The translations under genes and the position numbers were made by a program. Below are positions 1 through 6,473 of a stretch of 64,000 nucleotides of DNA, piece by piece; position 1 is the first letter of the stretch; each line of letters opens with the position of its first letter. Below the pieces are notes generated by a model that saw only the letters and a list, made by a program, of their open reading frames with translations, did no database searches and was not told the origin of the DNA. The stretch is from contig NZ_JAJVKW010000006.1 of assembly GCF_024198255.1 (NCBI RefSeq), forward strand, positions 1-64,000, read 5' to 3'. The DNA is from Myxococcus guangdongensis (lineage in GTDB: Bacteria; Myxococcota; Myxococcia; Myxococcales; Myxococcaceae).

Positions 1-113
1 CGTTTGAACTGCTCCCACCGTCGGTTCTTCGGTCGGTCCTCGAAGGGGCCGGCCACCAGCCTGCACTTCTCTTCCTCGGTCATCTCTCGCTGCTGCCCGT
101 TCTGCTCTGCCAT
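1..113 (-). CDS. Hypothetical protein, N-terminal 37 residues only (gene runs off the left edge)
   Basis: Reading leftward from an ATG at 113, the frame stays open to the window edge. The product begins MAEQNGQQREMTEEEK and is charged and hydrophilic, as expected for a real soluble protein. The start is supported by an AAGGGGG purine run about eight bases upstream on that strand. It faces away from the gene at 361, and the two share the control region 114-360. No family can be recognised from 37 residues. Confidence 0.55.
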   Translation of the reverse strand, partial: MAEQNGQQREMTEEEKCRLVAGPFEDRPKNRRWEQFK

Positions 114-232
114 GTCCTGCCCCCTTGGTATCGCTGTGCTTCGAGACGTCCTCGCTGGCCACCCAGCTCGCGCCCGCCCAGCCCCGCTCTCCCTCCCGGG
201 AGCCCCATCCGTCCGTCGAATCAACGAAGCGG

Positions 233-261
233 AAGATATGATGACGAATTTGGTTTCGCAA
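233..261 (-). promoter_or_regulatory. Candidate leftward sigma-70-type promoter
   Basis: On the minus strand, TTGCGA (261-256) and TATCTT (238-233) are separated by exactly 17 bases. Each hexamer matches the vegetative consensus at four of six positions. It would drive the truncated gene starting at 113. It lies seven bases from the palindrome at 269-282, so a repressor bound there could cover it. This is a motif match only. Confidence 0.35.
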
Positions 262-268
262 TCGAAAA

Positions 269-318
269 CGTAAACGTTTACGAAATTGACTTGTGGGTCT
301 ATACGCTTGCGTAAGCGT
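269..318. promoter_or_regulatory. Two operator-like palindromes between divergent genes
   Basis: CGTAAACGTTTACG at 269-282 is a perfect 14-bp palindrome. ACGCTT at 303-308 and AAGCGT at 313-318 form a second inverted repeat around GCGT. The two share the near-identical decamers CGTAAACGTT (269-278) and CGTAAGCGTT (310-319), 41 bp apart, which is close to four helical turns. A TTGACT hexamer (286-291) lies between them. The layout suits cooperative binding by one dimeric regulator controlling the genes at 113 and 361. The regulator itself is not identified in the window. Confidence 0.5.
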
Positions 319-360
319 TGACCCTACTGAGGGCGACCGCCTAGAGAGCGAGGAAGAATC

Positions 361-720
361 GTGACTGCTGCACGAAAGGTGGGAGCTGTGGCGCAAGTAC
401 CCGACAGAGAAGCCCCCAAAGAGTCGATGGCCGTCAGGGTCGAGCCCGAACTCAAGGCGAAGCTCGAGCAGGCCCACGAGATCGAGCGGAATGGGCCACC
501 ACCCCGGCCAACCCTGAAGGTTGGCCGGACTCACGAGTACGCTCTTGGCCTCGGTCTTGACCTCTACTTCGCCTTCGACTCCCTCGGAGCCAAGAGGATG
601 ACCGAGTTCATGAAGTGGCACGGCGGAGAGCGCCAAGATGCGCTGACGGACCTGCTGCGCCGTGGCCTTGAGTCGGTCGAGCGCGAGATGGGGACGCCGG
701 GGAAGCCTGGAAAGAAGTGA
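361..720 (+). CDS. Hypothetical 119-residue element protein, possibly ribbon-helix-helix-like N-terminus
   Basis: It starts at a GTG preceded by AGGAAG. Near the N-terminus, residues 22-35 (SMAVRVEPELKAKL) have the alternating pattern of a ribbon-helix-helix beta-strand followed by a basic helix, as in small phage and plasmid regulators or mobilisation proteins. The rest (ALGLGLDLYFAFDSLG and a C-terminal LRRGLESVE helix) is not recognised, and the last residues are GKPGKK. It follows the operator-like region, so it may be the regulator or a regulated gene. The RHH reading is weak and rests on pattern alone. Confidence 0.6.
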   Translation: MTAARKVGAVAQVPDREAPKESMAVRVEPELKAKLEQAHEIERNGPPPRPTLKVGRTHEYALGLGLDLYFAFDSLGAKRMTEFMKWHGGERQDALTDLLRRGLESVEREMGTPGKPGKK

Positions 721-790
721 GGAGCAGCACCCGAAGCGGACTACCGTCCTGTCATTGCCGCAGACCGAGCAGGCACCCGTGGAGAACAGC

Positions 791-1741
791 ATGCGAGCAG
801 GCGTGAATAGTCGGCCCGATGGTACGTCGGAGCCGGCGCGCGCAGGTGGGCGAGTGGAGAAGAGAAGTCCGCGCGAACAGTCCGACCGGCCGACGGACCG
901 GGTTGGGCCGTACCATCTTGGTCGGTGTATCGAGAGAGGCACGCAGCACGGCGACCTGTACCTCGCTCGTCACGTGAAGTCGGGAGAGGCGGCCTATTTG
1001 GCGCGTCCGATACTTGAGGAGGCGATGCTCCTCCCCACCACGCCGCTTGAGGTGGTGGACCAGTTCCCGAGTGCGACGGTTGAGGTGGCGTTCCAGTGCT
1101 CGGACTCTCCCGCCTACCGGGCCATGGTGGTACGTCCAGCTCGCGGCGCGTTACCGGCTCGGCTCAATGAGGAGCTGACCGCTGTGAGCGAAGAGCTACC
1201 GAAGATGATGGAGCACGCGATGTCGCGTGCTGATGTGAGGGAGCACCTGCTCTCTCCCCGGGTCACGGCTGCGCAGCGATGGAAGGGCCGTATTCGGAGG
1301 CAAGCTGCTCAGGCCCGAAGAGTCGCAGTGCTGCGATGGAAGGATGCTGCCCTTGTGGTGGCCGTCGCCGGGTTCCTTGGGGTGCTCCTTCAGCGCTCGC
1401 CCAGGGCAGAGCCTGAGTCTGTGCCCATGGCGGCTCCCAGTGGGCAGCAGGAACTCGCGACCAGTCTTGCGGAGGCCGCAATCGAGGAACTCGTTCCTGC
1501 CGTGCCGTTCTTCGAGAACGCAGGGGCTATTGCCCGAGACATGCCCGGTGCGGCGTTCGAGGGGCAGAAGAAGCCTCCGTGCACCGGCGAGCACGAAGAG
1601 CTCGTTGGCGGGTGTTGGGTCGCCATCAAGAAGGCTCCTCCGTGTGGCGACAGCTACTACGAGAAGGGCGACACCTGTTACGCGCCTGTCTGGGTCGTCA
1701 AGGTCGACGGGAAGAAGAAGCCTCCTGCTCCTGCTCCGTGA
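791..1741 (+). CDS. Kinase N-lobe-like membrane protein with C-terminal Cys motif (myxobacterial type)
   Basis: The frame is open from 662, but ATG 791 has a well-placed GGAG six bases upstream and gives 316 residues. Near residue 45 the stretch VGPYHLGRCIERG...DLYLARH resembles the glycine loop and first strands of Ser/Thr protein kinases. There is no catalytic HRD or DFG segment, so it cannot be an active kinase. A single membrane helix (AALVVAVAGFLGVLLQ, about residues 185-200) follows a basic region. The C-terminus carries PPC...GGCW...PPC...YYEKGDTCYAPV, a Cys module that myxobacterial kinase-associated proteins often have after the membrane helix. The gene lies inside the integrated element. 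Its function is unknown, and a decoy or sensor role is only a guess. Confidence 0.65.
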   Translation: MRAGVNSRPDGTSEPARAGGRVEKRSPREQSDRPTDRVGPYHLGRCIERGTQHGDLYLARHVKSGEAAYLARPILEEAMLLPTTPLEVVDQFPSATVEVAFQCSDSPAYRAMVVRPARGALPARLNEELTAVSEELPKMMEHAMSRADVREHLLSPRVTAAQRWKGRIRRQAAQARRVAVLRWKDAALVVAVAGFLGVLLQRSPRAEPESVPMAAPSGQQELATSLAEAAIEELVPAVPFFENAGAIARDMPGAAFEGQKKPPCTGEHEELVGGCWVAIKKAPPCGDSYYEKGDTCYAPVWVVKVDGKKKPPAPAP

Positions 1742-2329
1742 GGCCTTGATATTCTCTCGCTGTACCGGTACTGACTGACTTGTAGTTTCCGCAGTCCCCG
1801 CTGTGCTCTGAGCGGCGGGTCTACTTCATAGTCTTCTTCAAGATGCGCCGGCTGGTCGTCATGGGCTCGCCGTCGCTAGGGCCCTGCAAACGCGTGATGG
1901 CGTGCGGGTGTGTCCGCGGGTTCTCGCTGGTGCCTCAGAGCCACCAGCGCGACCCGTCTTTGGAGGCGCCATGGAGTCGGGTCTCGCCACGTTGAAGTCG
2001 CTCCTGCTCCTGGATGCTGTGCTCCTCGCAGCACTCGTTGTGCCTCCTCTCCAGTGGACTGTGGGTCCGCCGAACGAGCCCCTTCGGACTTCGTGCCGGA
2101 CTGCTGGCCGCACCCTCGTCGCATGTTGGTCCTGCCGCGTAGGACCTACTTCGTGGTTGCTGCAGCGGACCGCCGGCCCTCCTTGAATTGGCGCGGCAGT
2201 TGCTTCGTGTACGTGTAGCTCGGCTCATGTGGTTGAGCGGGAGCTTCTCGGGCACTCTGGTTACCTATTGGGTTGTTGATCAGGGTTCATACCTAATTTT
2301 TGTTCAGCGACGCCTGAGCGAGGGAAGTG
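1742..2329. other. Gene-poor 588-bp stretch inside the element
   Basis: No reading frame here has a convincing start or recognisable protein. The open frames on both strands are short, Arg/Pro-rich and mutually overlapping, as expected by chance at high GC. A weak hairpin (CCGCT 1798-1802 with AGCGG 1811-1815) could end transcription from the upstream gene. The last 70 bases before the HTH gene are AT-richer (about 2265-2305) and probably hold its promoter, but no clean -35/-10 pair was found. Confidence 0.5.
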
Positions 2330-2659
2330 ATGAACGAGTGCAGCACCGTTGGTTCGGAACAGCAGGCGGTTTCCAGTGAGGGAGGTCCGCCGCGGAAGAA
2401 GTTCGCCCGGCGCATGCCGGTTCCGCTGGAGGAGTTGCCGAAGGATATGTGGCTGGTCGAGCACGTAGCCAAGGCGTTGGGCCGCTCGGAGTCGTGGGTC
2501 TACAAGCGTGTTGCGGAGGGAGTGCTGCCGCACACGAAGCGGACAGGGGGCTTGGTCTTCATCCCGGCCCACGTGATGACCTGGCTCACGGCGGAGGACG
2601 ACTCGCCGAAGGCGTCACGGCGGACCACTCGCGCCAAGTCCGCGCGTTCGAGGGCGTGA
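2330..2659 (+). CDS. Excisionase-like helix-turn-helix protein (AlpA/MerR-type winged helix)
   Basis: The product has 109 residues. After a charged N-terminus, the segment WLVEHVAKALGRSESWVYKRVAEG, followed by a GGLVFIP strand and HVMTWL, is the winged-helix fold of excisionase and AlpA-type DNA-binding proteins. The tail is Lys/Arg-rich. ATG 2330 is preferred over the in-frame GTG at 2327 because GAGGG lies five bases upstream. It ends three bases before the integrase GTG, so the two are probably co-transcribed, the common xis-int arrangement. Likely role: recombination directionality factor or regulator of the integrase. Family assignment is good; the exact role is inference. Confidence 0.8.
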   Translation: MNECSTVGSEQQAVSSEGGPPRKKFARRMPVPLEELPKDMWLVEHVAKALGRSESWVYKRVAEGVLPHTKRTGGLVFIPAHVMTWLTAEDDSPKASRRTTRAKSARSRA

Positions 2660-2662
2660 CCA

Positions 2663-4324
2663 GTGGCGTCCGTCCGCAAAATTGGAAAGAAGTGGTACGC
2701 GACGTGGAAGTACGCCGATGGGAAGGCGCGGGAGAAGGTAACCCCCGCCAGGACCAAGGCGGAGGCGATGCTCCTCGCGAACGAGAAGGAGTTGAATGCC
2801 TGGAAGGACGCCCAGGGCATCACCGCTTCCCCGGTCGAAATCACGCTACAGGAGGCGTACGACACCCAATTCAAGGCCGTCGTCCTTTCGCATGCCAGCG
2901 GCGACACCATCAACGGGCGGTGGCAGAACCACATCCTCCCGGAGCTGGGGGCGAAGCTCATCCACATCATCCGGCCGGCGGACATCAGCGTGCTCCTCCG
3001 GTCCAAGCTGCGGGACGACGAGGACAACAACGATGACGCTGATGGTGAGGAGGACGAAGAGGGACTCGCTCCTCAGACGGTGAAGGCCATCAGGAGCCAT
3101 CTCCAGGCCTTCTTCACCTGGGCGAAGAAGGAAGCGCAGATTTTCAGCGGAGAGAATCCAGCTGCGCTCTCGTGGGACCCGGAACTCCCGGAGCCGGAGC
3201 CTCGAGTGCTCGACCTGTCCGAGGCGGAGGTCATCGCCCGGCACTCCACGAACCAGGACATCGAGGACTTCATCCTGGTGGGGCTCTACACGGGGATGCG
3301 GCGCGGGGAGATTATCGGTTGCCCCAAGAAAAACGTGCACTTGGAGGACCGCACCCTTCTTCTTTCTCGTTCGGGCTCGCGGAAGCGTACGAAGACGAAG
3401 CGCATCCGGCAGGTACCCATTCCCCTCGCCCTCGTCCCGGTCCTTGCCCGGCGCCTCGCGGATCCGCAGAGCGAGTGGCTCTTCTGGGGCCGCGACGGGA
3501 AGCGGCTCAAGAAGGACTACAAGATCTGCAGCCGGTTCCGCACGGCCATGAAGCGCGCCGGCATCGTGGAGGGCTACAGGTTCACCTGCACCGCGCCGAA
3601 GACACGGGCACCTGGGGAGCGGAACGGCCGGGCCAAGCTGACGGCAGACCAAGTGGCCGACCTCCGAAAGCGGGCTGCTGCGGGGACGACCCAGGCCGAG
3701 CTCTCTCGGCAGTTCGGCGTGGCGGCCAGAACGGTTGGGATGATTGTCCGCGGAGAACTCTGGGGCAGGGGGACGAACAAGCACGGAGGGTGTGGGTTCT
3801 CCGCTCTCCATCCGGACGAGGCGCCTCGGAACTGCCCCACCTGCGCGGCACCTATGAAGGTGGAGGTCGTCCCGGCAGACCACATCTTCAAGGACCTCCG
3901 TGCGTCCTATTTGACCCACGTCGTGGAGCGCACCGGAGACGTCAAGGTGACCCGGGACCTCGGTGGCCACACCGGAGAGCGGACCACGATGCGCCACTAC
4001 CTCGCCCGAAGGATGGCGCACCTCAAGGCCAAGGTGGACGAGGCGTTCGCGGGAATGGGCGCCTCCGACTCCTCTTCCGGTCCGTTTCCGATCGGAAACG
4101 GAGAAGAGGTGCCAGTTGCTGTCAGAAGCTGGAGTCAGCCGGCGTACGAAGGAGGAACGGTGCTAGTAACTGCGAATAGTTACGGAAATTGGGCGGGGAG
4201 TTACCAAGTCGGAGGTCGACCTTCTAAGTCGGGGGTCGCAGGTTCGAGTCCTGCCTGGGGCGCCATGCTGGCCGGTGTGTCTGTTGTGATTTGGGCCTTG
4301 AACTGGCCCGGCTTTCCACGGTAG
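2663..4324 (+). CDS. int: Tyrosine site-specific integrase with HTH/zinc-ribbon insert; ORF crosses attR
   Basis: The product has 553 residues, longer than most phage integrases (350-450). An N-terminal Arm-type region (about 1-50) and a SAM-like core-binding domain (about 60-175) precede the catalytic domain. Catalytic residues visible are R213 (TGMRRGE), K247, the box II motif as KDLR (410-413, Lys in place of the usual His), H436 (LGGH) and nucleophile Y446 (RHY). Between K247 and box II sits an insert: an HTH (325-366, LTADQVADL...QFGVAARTV) and a Cys/His cluster (H374, C377, H383, C391, C394). Residues from about 518 onward are encoded by the tRNA-Arg fragment and then by the chromosome, so the C-terminus depends on integration state. 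It starts at GTG 2663, just after the HTH gene. Confidence 0.93.
   Translation: MASVRKIGKKWYATWKYADGKAREKVTPARTKAEAMLLANEKELNAWKDAQGITASPVEITLQEAYDTQFKAVVLSHASGDTINGRWQNHILPELGAKLIHIIRPADISVLLRSKLRDDEDNNDDADGEEDEEGLAPQTVKAIRSHLQAFFTWAKKEAQIFSGENPAALSWDPELPEPEPRVLDLSEAEVIARHSTNQDIEDFILVGLYTGMRRGEIIGCPKKNVHLEDRTLLLSRSGSRKRTKTKRIRQVPIPLALVPVLARRLADPQSEWLFWGRDGKRLKKDYKICSRFRTAMKRAGIVEGYRFTCTAPKTRAPGERNGRAKLTADQVADLRKRAAAGTTQAELSRQFGVAARTVGMIVRGELWGRGTNKHGGCGFSALHPDEAPRNCPTCAAPMKVEVVPADHIFKDLRASYLTHVVERTGDVKVTRDLGGHTGERTTMRHYLARRMAHLKAKVDEAFAGMGASDSSSGPFPIGNGEEVPVAVRSWSQPAYEGGTVLVTANSYGNWAGSYQVGGRPSKSGVAGSSPAWGAMLAGVSVVIWALNWPGFPR
4216..4265 (+). other. attR: 3' fragment of tRNA-Arg(UCU)
   Basis: The sequence folds as an anticodon arm (TCGAC 4216-4220, loop CTTCTAA 4221-4227, GTCGG 4228-4232; anticodon TCT), a variable loop, a T arm (GCAGG / TTCGAGT / CCTGC, 4238-4254), a 3' acceptor strand CTGGGGC (4255-4261), G73 and an encoded CCA. 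No matching 5' acceptor strand (GCCCCAG) or D arm lies upstream, so this is a fragment and not a tRNA gene. It sits inside the 3' end of the integrase ORF. The intact tRNA, or the other attachment site, should be at the unseen left end of the element. Confidence 0.85.
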
Positions 4325-4358
4325 GGAAGCCCCCGCTTCAAACGCCGTAGCGGTAACG

Positions 4359-4432
4359 GCGGCCATAGCTCAACTGGTTAGAGCGCTGGACTGTGACTCC
4401 AGAGGTTGCCGGTTCGACCCCGGTTGGCCGCC
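4359..4432 (+). tRNA. tRNA-His (GTG)
   Basis: Cloverleaf: acceptor GCGGCCA (4359-4365) pairs with TGGCCGC (4425-4431). The anticodon stem CTGGA/TCCAG encloses CTGTGAC, and the T arm contains GGTTCGACC. The base before the acceptor is G (4358) and the discriminator is C, which form the G-1:C73 pair special to tRNA-His. A complete CCA is not encoded. Confidence 0.95.
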
Positions 4433-4457
4433 CACCTTTTCCCCCTGTTCGTAGGTT

Positions 4458-4531
4458 GCGCTCGTAGCTCAACTGGATAGAGCACTGGGCTTCGAACCCA
4501 GGGGTTGGGGGTTCAAGTCCCTCCGAGCGCG
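4458..4531 (+). tRNA. tRNA-Arg (TCG)
   Basis: Acceptor GCGCTCG (4458-4464) pairs with CGAGCGC (4524-4530), with G as discriminator. Anticodon stem CTGGG/CCCAG carries loop CTTCGAA, giving anticodon TCG. The T arm is GGGGGTTCAAGTCCCTC. CCA is not encoded. It lies 25 bp after tRNA-His, so the two may share a transcript. Confidence 0.95.
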
Positions 4532-4653
4532 CTCTCCTCTTCTTCCGCAGGCCCCGGACTCCTTCGTGGAAGTCCCGCGTGGCGCCGCGAAGAAGGCCCC
4601 CGCCGGAAGATGTCCGACGGAGGCACGCTTCACTTCATCGCATCCGCCGTGAC

Positions 4654-5736
4654 TCAGGCGTGGGACGCGCCGTTGCTCTTGTCCGCCGTGGACGGGACTC
4701 GGCAGCGCAGCTCCGTCTCCGCCTCCAGCGCGAGCAGGTTCTCCCGCATCGCCTTGGCCCAACGCGCGCGGGGTTGCTCCATCAGCTTCTCGTTCGCCAG
4801 CTCGATGGTCTCCGTGAGCTCCTCGTCCGAGAGCTCCGAGGCCGTCTTGCCCTTGTACGGGCCGAACGCCACCAACACCGCGCTCGCCTTGGGCGGCGGG
4901 GGCGCCGCCTCCACTTCCTTCGGGGGGAGCGGGGCCAGCGGCAGGTCCACGTCCAGCTTCGCGGGGGCCGGCTTCTCCTCCTTCGCGGGCGCGGTGGCCA
5001 GCGGGGTGGGGAAGGACGCCTTCACCGGGCCGGTTCTTGCGCCCAGCACCTCGTAGGCGCCGCTCGCGGGGGCGGGCTCGGGGTGGGCCGAGGACGAATC
5101 GAAGTCCTCCGCTGGCATCTCCTCCCGGACGTACAGTCCGCCGAAGGCTTCGGGGTACGCCTTGCGCAGGGCCGCCACCCGGGCGCACTTCTCGATCATC
5201 GTCGTGGGAATCTTGGCCCACAGCGGCGTCTGCTGGACGTAGCCGCTGAAGTCCAGCCACACCACCACGGGCAGCTTCCCGTCGCGCACCACCCGCGACC
5301 AGGCGCCCACCAGCGCGCCCTTGCGCTTGGCCGGGTTGAACCGGTGCACCACTTCTCCCCGGCCCTGGTCCACCACGATGTCGTCCTCGGCGAACACGGC
5401 GCTCGCCTGGATGCCCTTGAAGTCCGGGAAGCGCTCCGCGCGCGCGAGCATGCCGGCCTCGGAGGGCTGGAACTCGTACTTCGTCACCCAGTTGGGGCGC
5501 TCCCGGTTGCCGATGTTCTGCCTCCGCGCGACGCAGAAGGCTTCCTTGAGCAGTGGATCCAACCCGCTGCGCTTGCACTGCTCGATGAAGAGGGCGAACT
5601 CGTCCTCGCTGATGCCCCGGGGGCAGATGGTGCGCCGAATCAACTCCATGCGCTCCCGGCTCCAGCCGCCGAGCGCCGAGCCGGTGTCTTCCACCTTGGG
5701 GGGGATGTTGGCTTCCGTCACTGTCGTCTCCTGCAT
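4654..5736 (-). CDS. bet: Red-beta/Bet-family single-strand annealing protein with C-terminal extension
   Basis: The product has 360 residues. Residues about 25-215 match the Bet/RecT-type phage recombinases: RRTICPRGISEDEFALFIEQC followed by SGLDPLLKEAFCV, then WVTKYEFQPSEAGMLARAER and a conserved AKIPTTMIEKCARVAALRKAYPE segment. Such proteins anneal complementary single strands during recombination. A Pro/Ala-rich linker (about 240-305) leads to a separate C-terminal module with VAFGPYKGKTASELSDEEL, resembling the FGxYKGK domain seen at the end of some exonucleases. The frame is open up to 5880, but ATG 5736, preceded by AGGACG, begins where similarity starts. It stands alone between tRNA genes, with no exonuclease or other phage gene beside it. 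Confidence 0.85.
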   Translation of the reverse strand: MQETTVTEANIPPKVEDTGSALGGWSRERMELIRRTICPRGISEDEFALFIEQCKRSGLDPLLKEAFCVARRQNIGNRERPNWVTKYEFQPSEAGMLARAERFPDFKGIQASAVFAEDDIVVDQGRGEVVHRFNPAKRKGALVGAWSRVVRDGKLPVVVWLDFSGYVQQTPLWAKIPTTMIEKCARVAALRKAYPEAFGGLYVREEMPAEDFDSSSAHPEPAPASGAYEVLGARTGPVKASFPTPLATAPAKEEKPAPAKLDVDLPLAPLPPKEVEAAPPPPKASAVLVAFGPYKGKTASELSDEELTETIELANEKLMEQPRARWAKAMRENLLALEAETELRCRVPSTADKSNGASHA

Positions 5737-6101
5737 ACGTCCTGCGCGAAAAGGGCGGACGACCTCCGTCCGCCCGCCTGTGCCTCGGCGGTTCACGTGC
5801 TCAGAGTCCCGAATGGGGGCGCGTGCGAGTCCCGTGCGCCCGAGCACTTCGGACACACGGGTCGCCGTGGCCACGTTCAACAGTGGGCCCGTGGCTCTGT
5901 TTCATGCGGGAGGGAGCCATTCCCCGCGCCAGCCCGTCGGGCGGGCGGCGTGGCGTCCCATCCCGGACTGCGCGTCCGCGTGGAGATCGCCGTGCGTGGG
6001 GAATGCAGGGGAGACAAAAATACTTTTGACAGCGCGGGCGGCCTTCTGTAATTACCGCCGCCACTTGGACGTCACGCAGCCGACGGGCCAAGCGCAGTGC
6101 C
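5737..6101. other. 365-bp intergenic region between bet (leftward) and tRNA-Lys
   Basis: It holds the promoter of tRNA-Lys near its right end and presumably the unrecognised promoter of bet. The frame in front of bet stays open for another 48 codons but has no supporting ribosome site. Nothing else recognisable was found. Confidence 0.5.
6026..6054 (+). promoter_or_regulatory. Sigma-70-type promoter of tRNA-Lys
   Basis: A perfect TTGACA (6026-6031) is followed by a 17-base spacer and TAATTA (6049-6054). An alternative -10, TGTAAT, lies two bases earlier. The AT-rich tract AAAAATACTTT just upstream could act as an UP element. Transcription would begin near 6061, about 40 bases before the tRNA. 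Confidence 0.7.
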
Positions 6102-6174
6102 GGGAGCGTAGCTCAATTGGCAGAGCAATGGACTCTTAATCCATAGGTTGTGGGTTCGATTCCCTCCGCTCTCA
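6102..6174 (+). tRNA. tRNA-Lys (CTT)
   Basis: Acceptor GGGAGCG (6102-6108) pairs with CGCTCTC (6167-6173) with one G-T pair, and the discriminator is A. Anticodon stem ATGGA/TCCAT encloses CTCTTAA, giving anticodon CTT. The T arm is GTGGGTTCGATTCCCTC. No CCA is encoded. A strong terminator follows immediately. Confidence 0.95.
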
Positions 6175-6175
6175 T

Positions 6176-6215
6176 ACGGGGTCTCTCCAGCGATGGAGAG
6201 ACCCCGTTTGTTTTT
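6176..6215 (+). terminator. Rho-independent terminator after tRNA-Lys
   Basis: A perfect 13-bp stem (ACGGGGTCTCTCC, 6176-6188, with GGAGAGACCCCGT, 6195-6207) and a six-base loop are followed by TTTGTTTTT (6207-6215). This is a textbook intrinsic terminator. Confidence 0.95.
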
Positions 6216-6290
6216 CCGCATCACGCGTCGGCCGGGTGACGCGCGGCGGACGTTTCGCGGTATGTACGGCAGAAGGCACGCGGCGCATCC

Positions 6291-6372
6291 GGGCGGGTGG
6301 CGAAACTGGTAGACGCACCAGACTTAGGATCTGGTACCGCAAGGTGTGAGGGTTCGAGTCCCTCCTCGCCCA
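6291..6372 (+). tRNA. tRNA-Leu (TAG)
   Basis: Acceptor GGGCGGG (6291-6297) pairs with CTCGCCC (6365-6371), discriminator A. The anticodon stem CCAGA/TCTGG carries CTTAGGA, giving anticodon TAG. A long variable arm (GTACCGCAAGGTGT region) and the 82-base length fit a class II tRNA-Leu. It is separated from tRNA-Lys by a terminator, so it must have its own promoter. Confidence 0.95.
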
Positions 6373-6473
6373 TTTCGCGTTGACCCGTTCGTGCCTATCC
6401 CCTAAAGGCGCACGTCCCACTTAACCGGCGCCGCTCGGGACGACTGTCCGAGAAGGCGGCGAGCGAGGCCCGT

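Larger units (their letters stand above)
1..4265. mobile_element. Right end of an integrated element inserted in a tRNA-Arg gene
   Basis: The stretch carries an integrase directly next to a tRNA 3' fragment, an excisionase-like HTH gene just upstream, two genes of unknown function and a divergent regulatory region. This is the usual arrangement at the integrase end of a tRNA-targeted phage or integrative element. The left end lies outside the window, so its size and type (prophage or integrative element) cannot be judged. No structural phage gene is visible here. The boundary at 4265 is the encoded CCA end of the tRNA fragment. Beyond it the sequence is ordinary chromosome with intact tRNA genes. 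Confidence 0.75.

Noticed and set aside
4-273. 89-codon plus-strand frame at the left edge
   Set aside because: It covers the promoter-like region and opposes a better-supported leftward gene; its product (Cys/Ser/Pro-rich) looks random.
1859-2255. Several overlapping short frames in the gene-poor part of the element
   Set aside because: All are Arg/Pro/Ser-rich, lack ribosome sites and overlap each other on both strands.
2846-4021. 391-codon minus-strand frame opposite the integrase
   Set aside because: Shadow frame; the plus strand encodes a recognisable integrase with catalytic residues.
4189-4265. A complete tRNA-Arg(UCU) gene at the integrase end
   Set aside because: The 5' acceptor strand and D arm are absent; upstream sequence does not pair with CTGGGGC. 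Only the 3' 50 bases are tRNA, so it is an attachment-site fragment.
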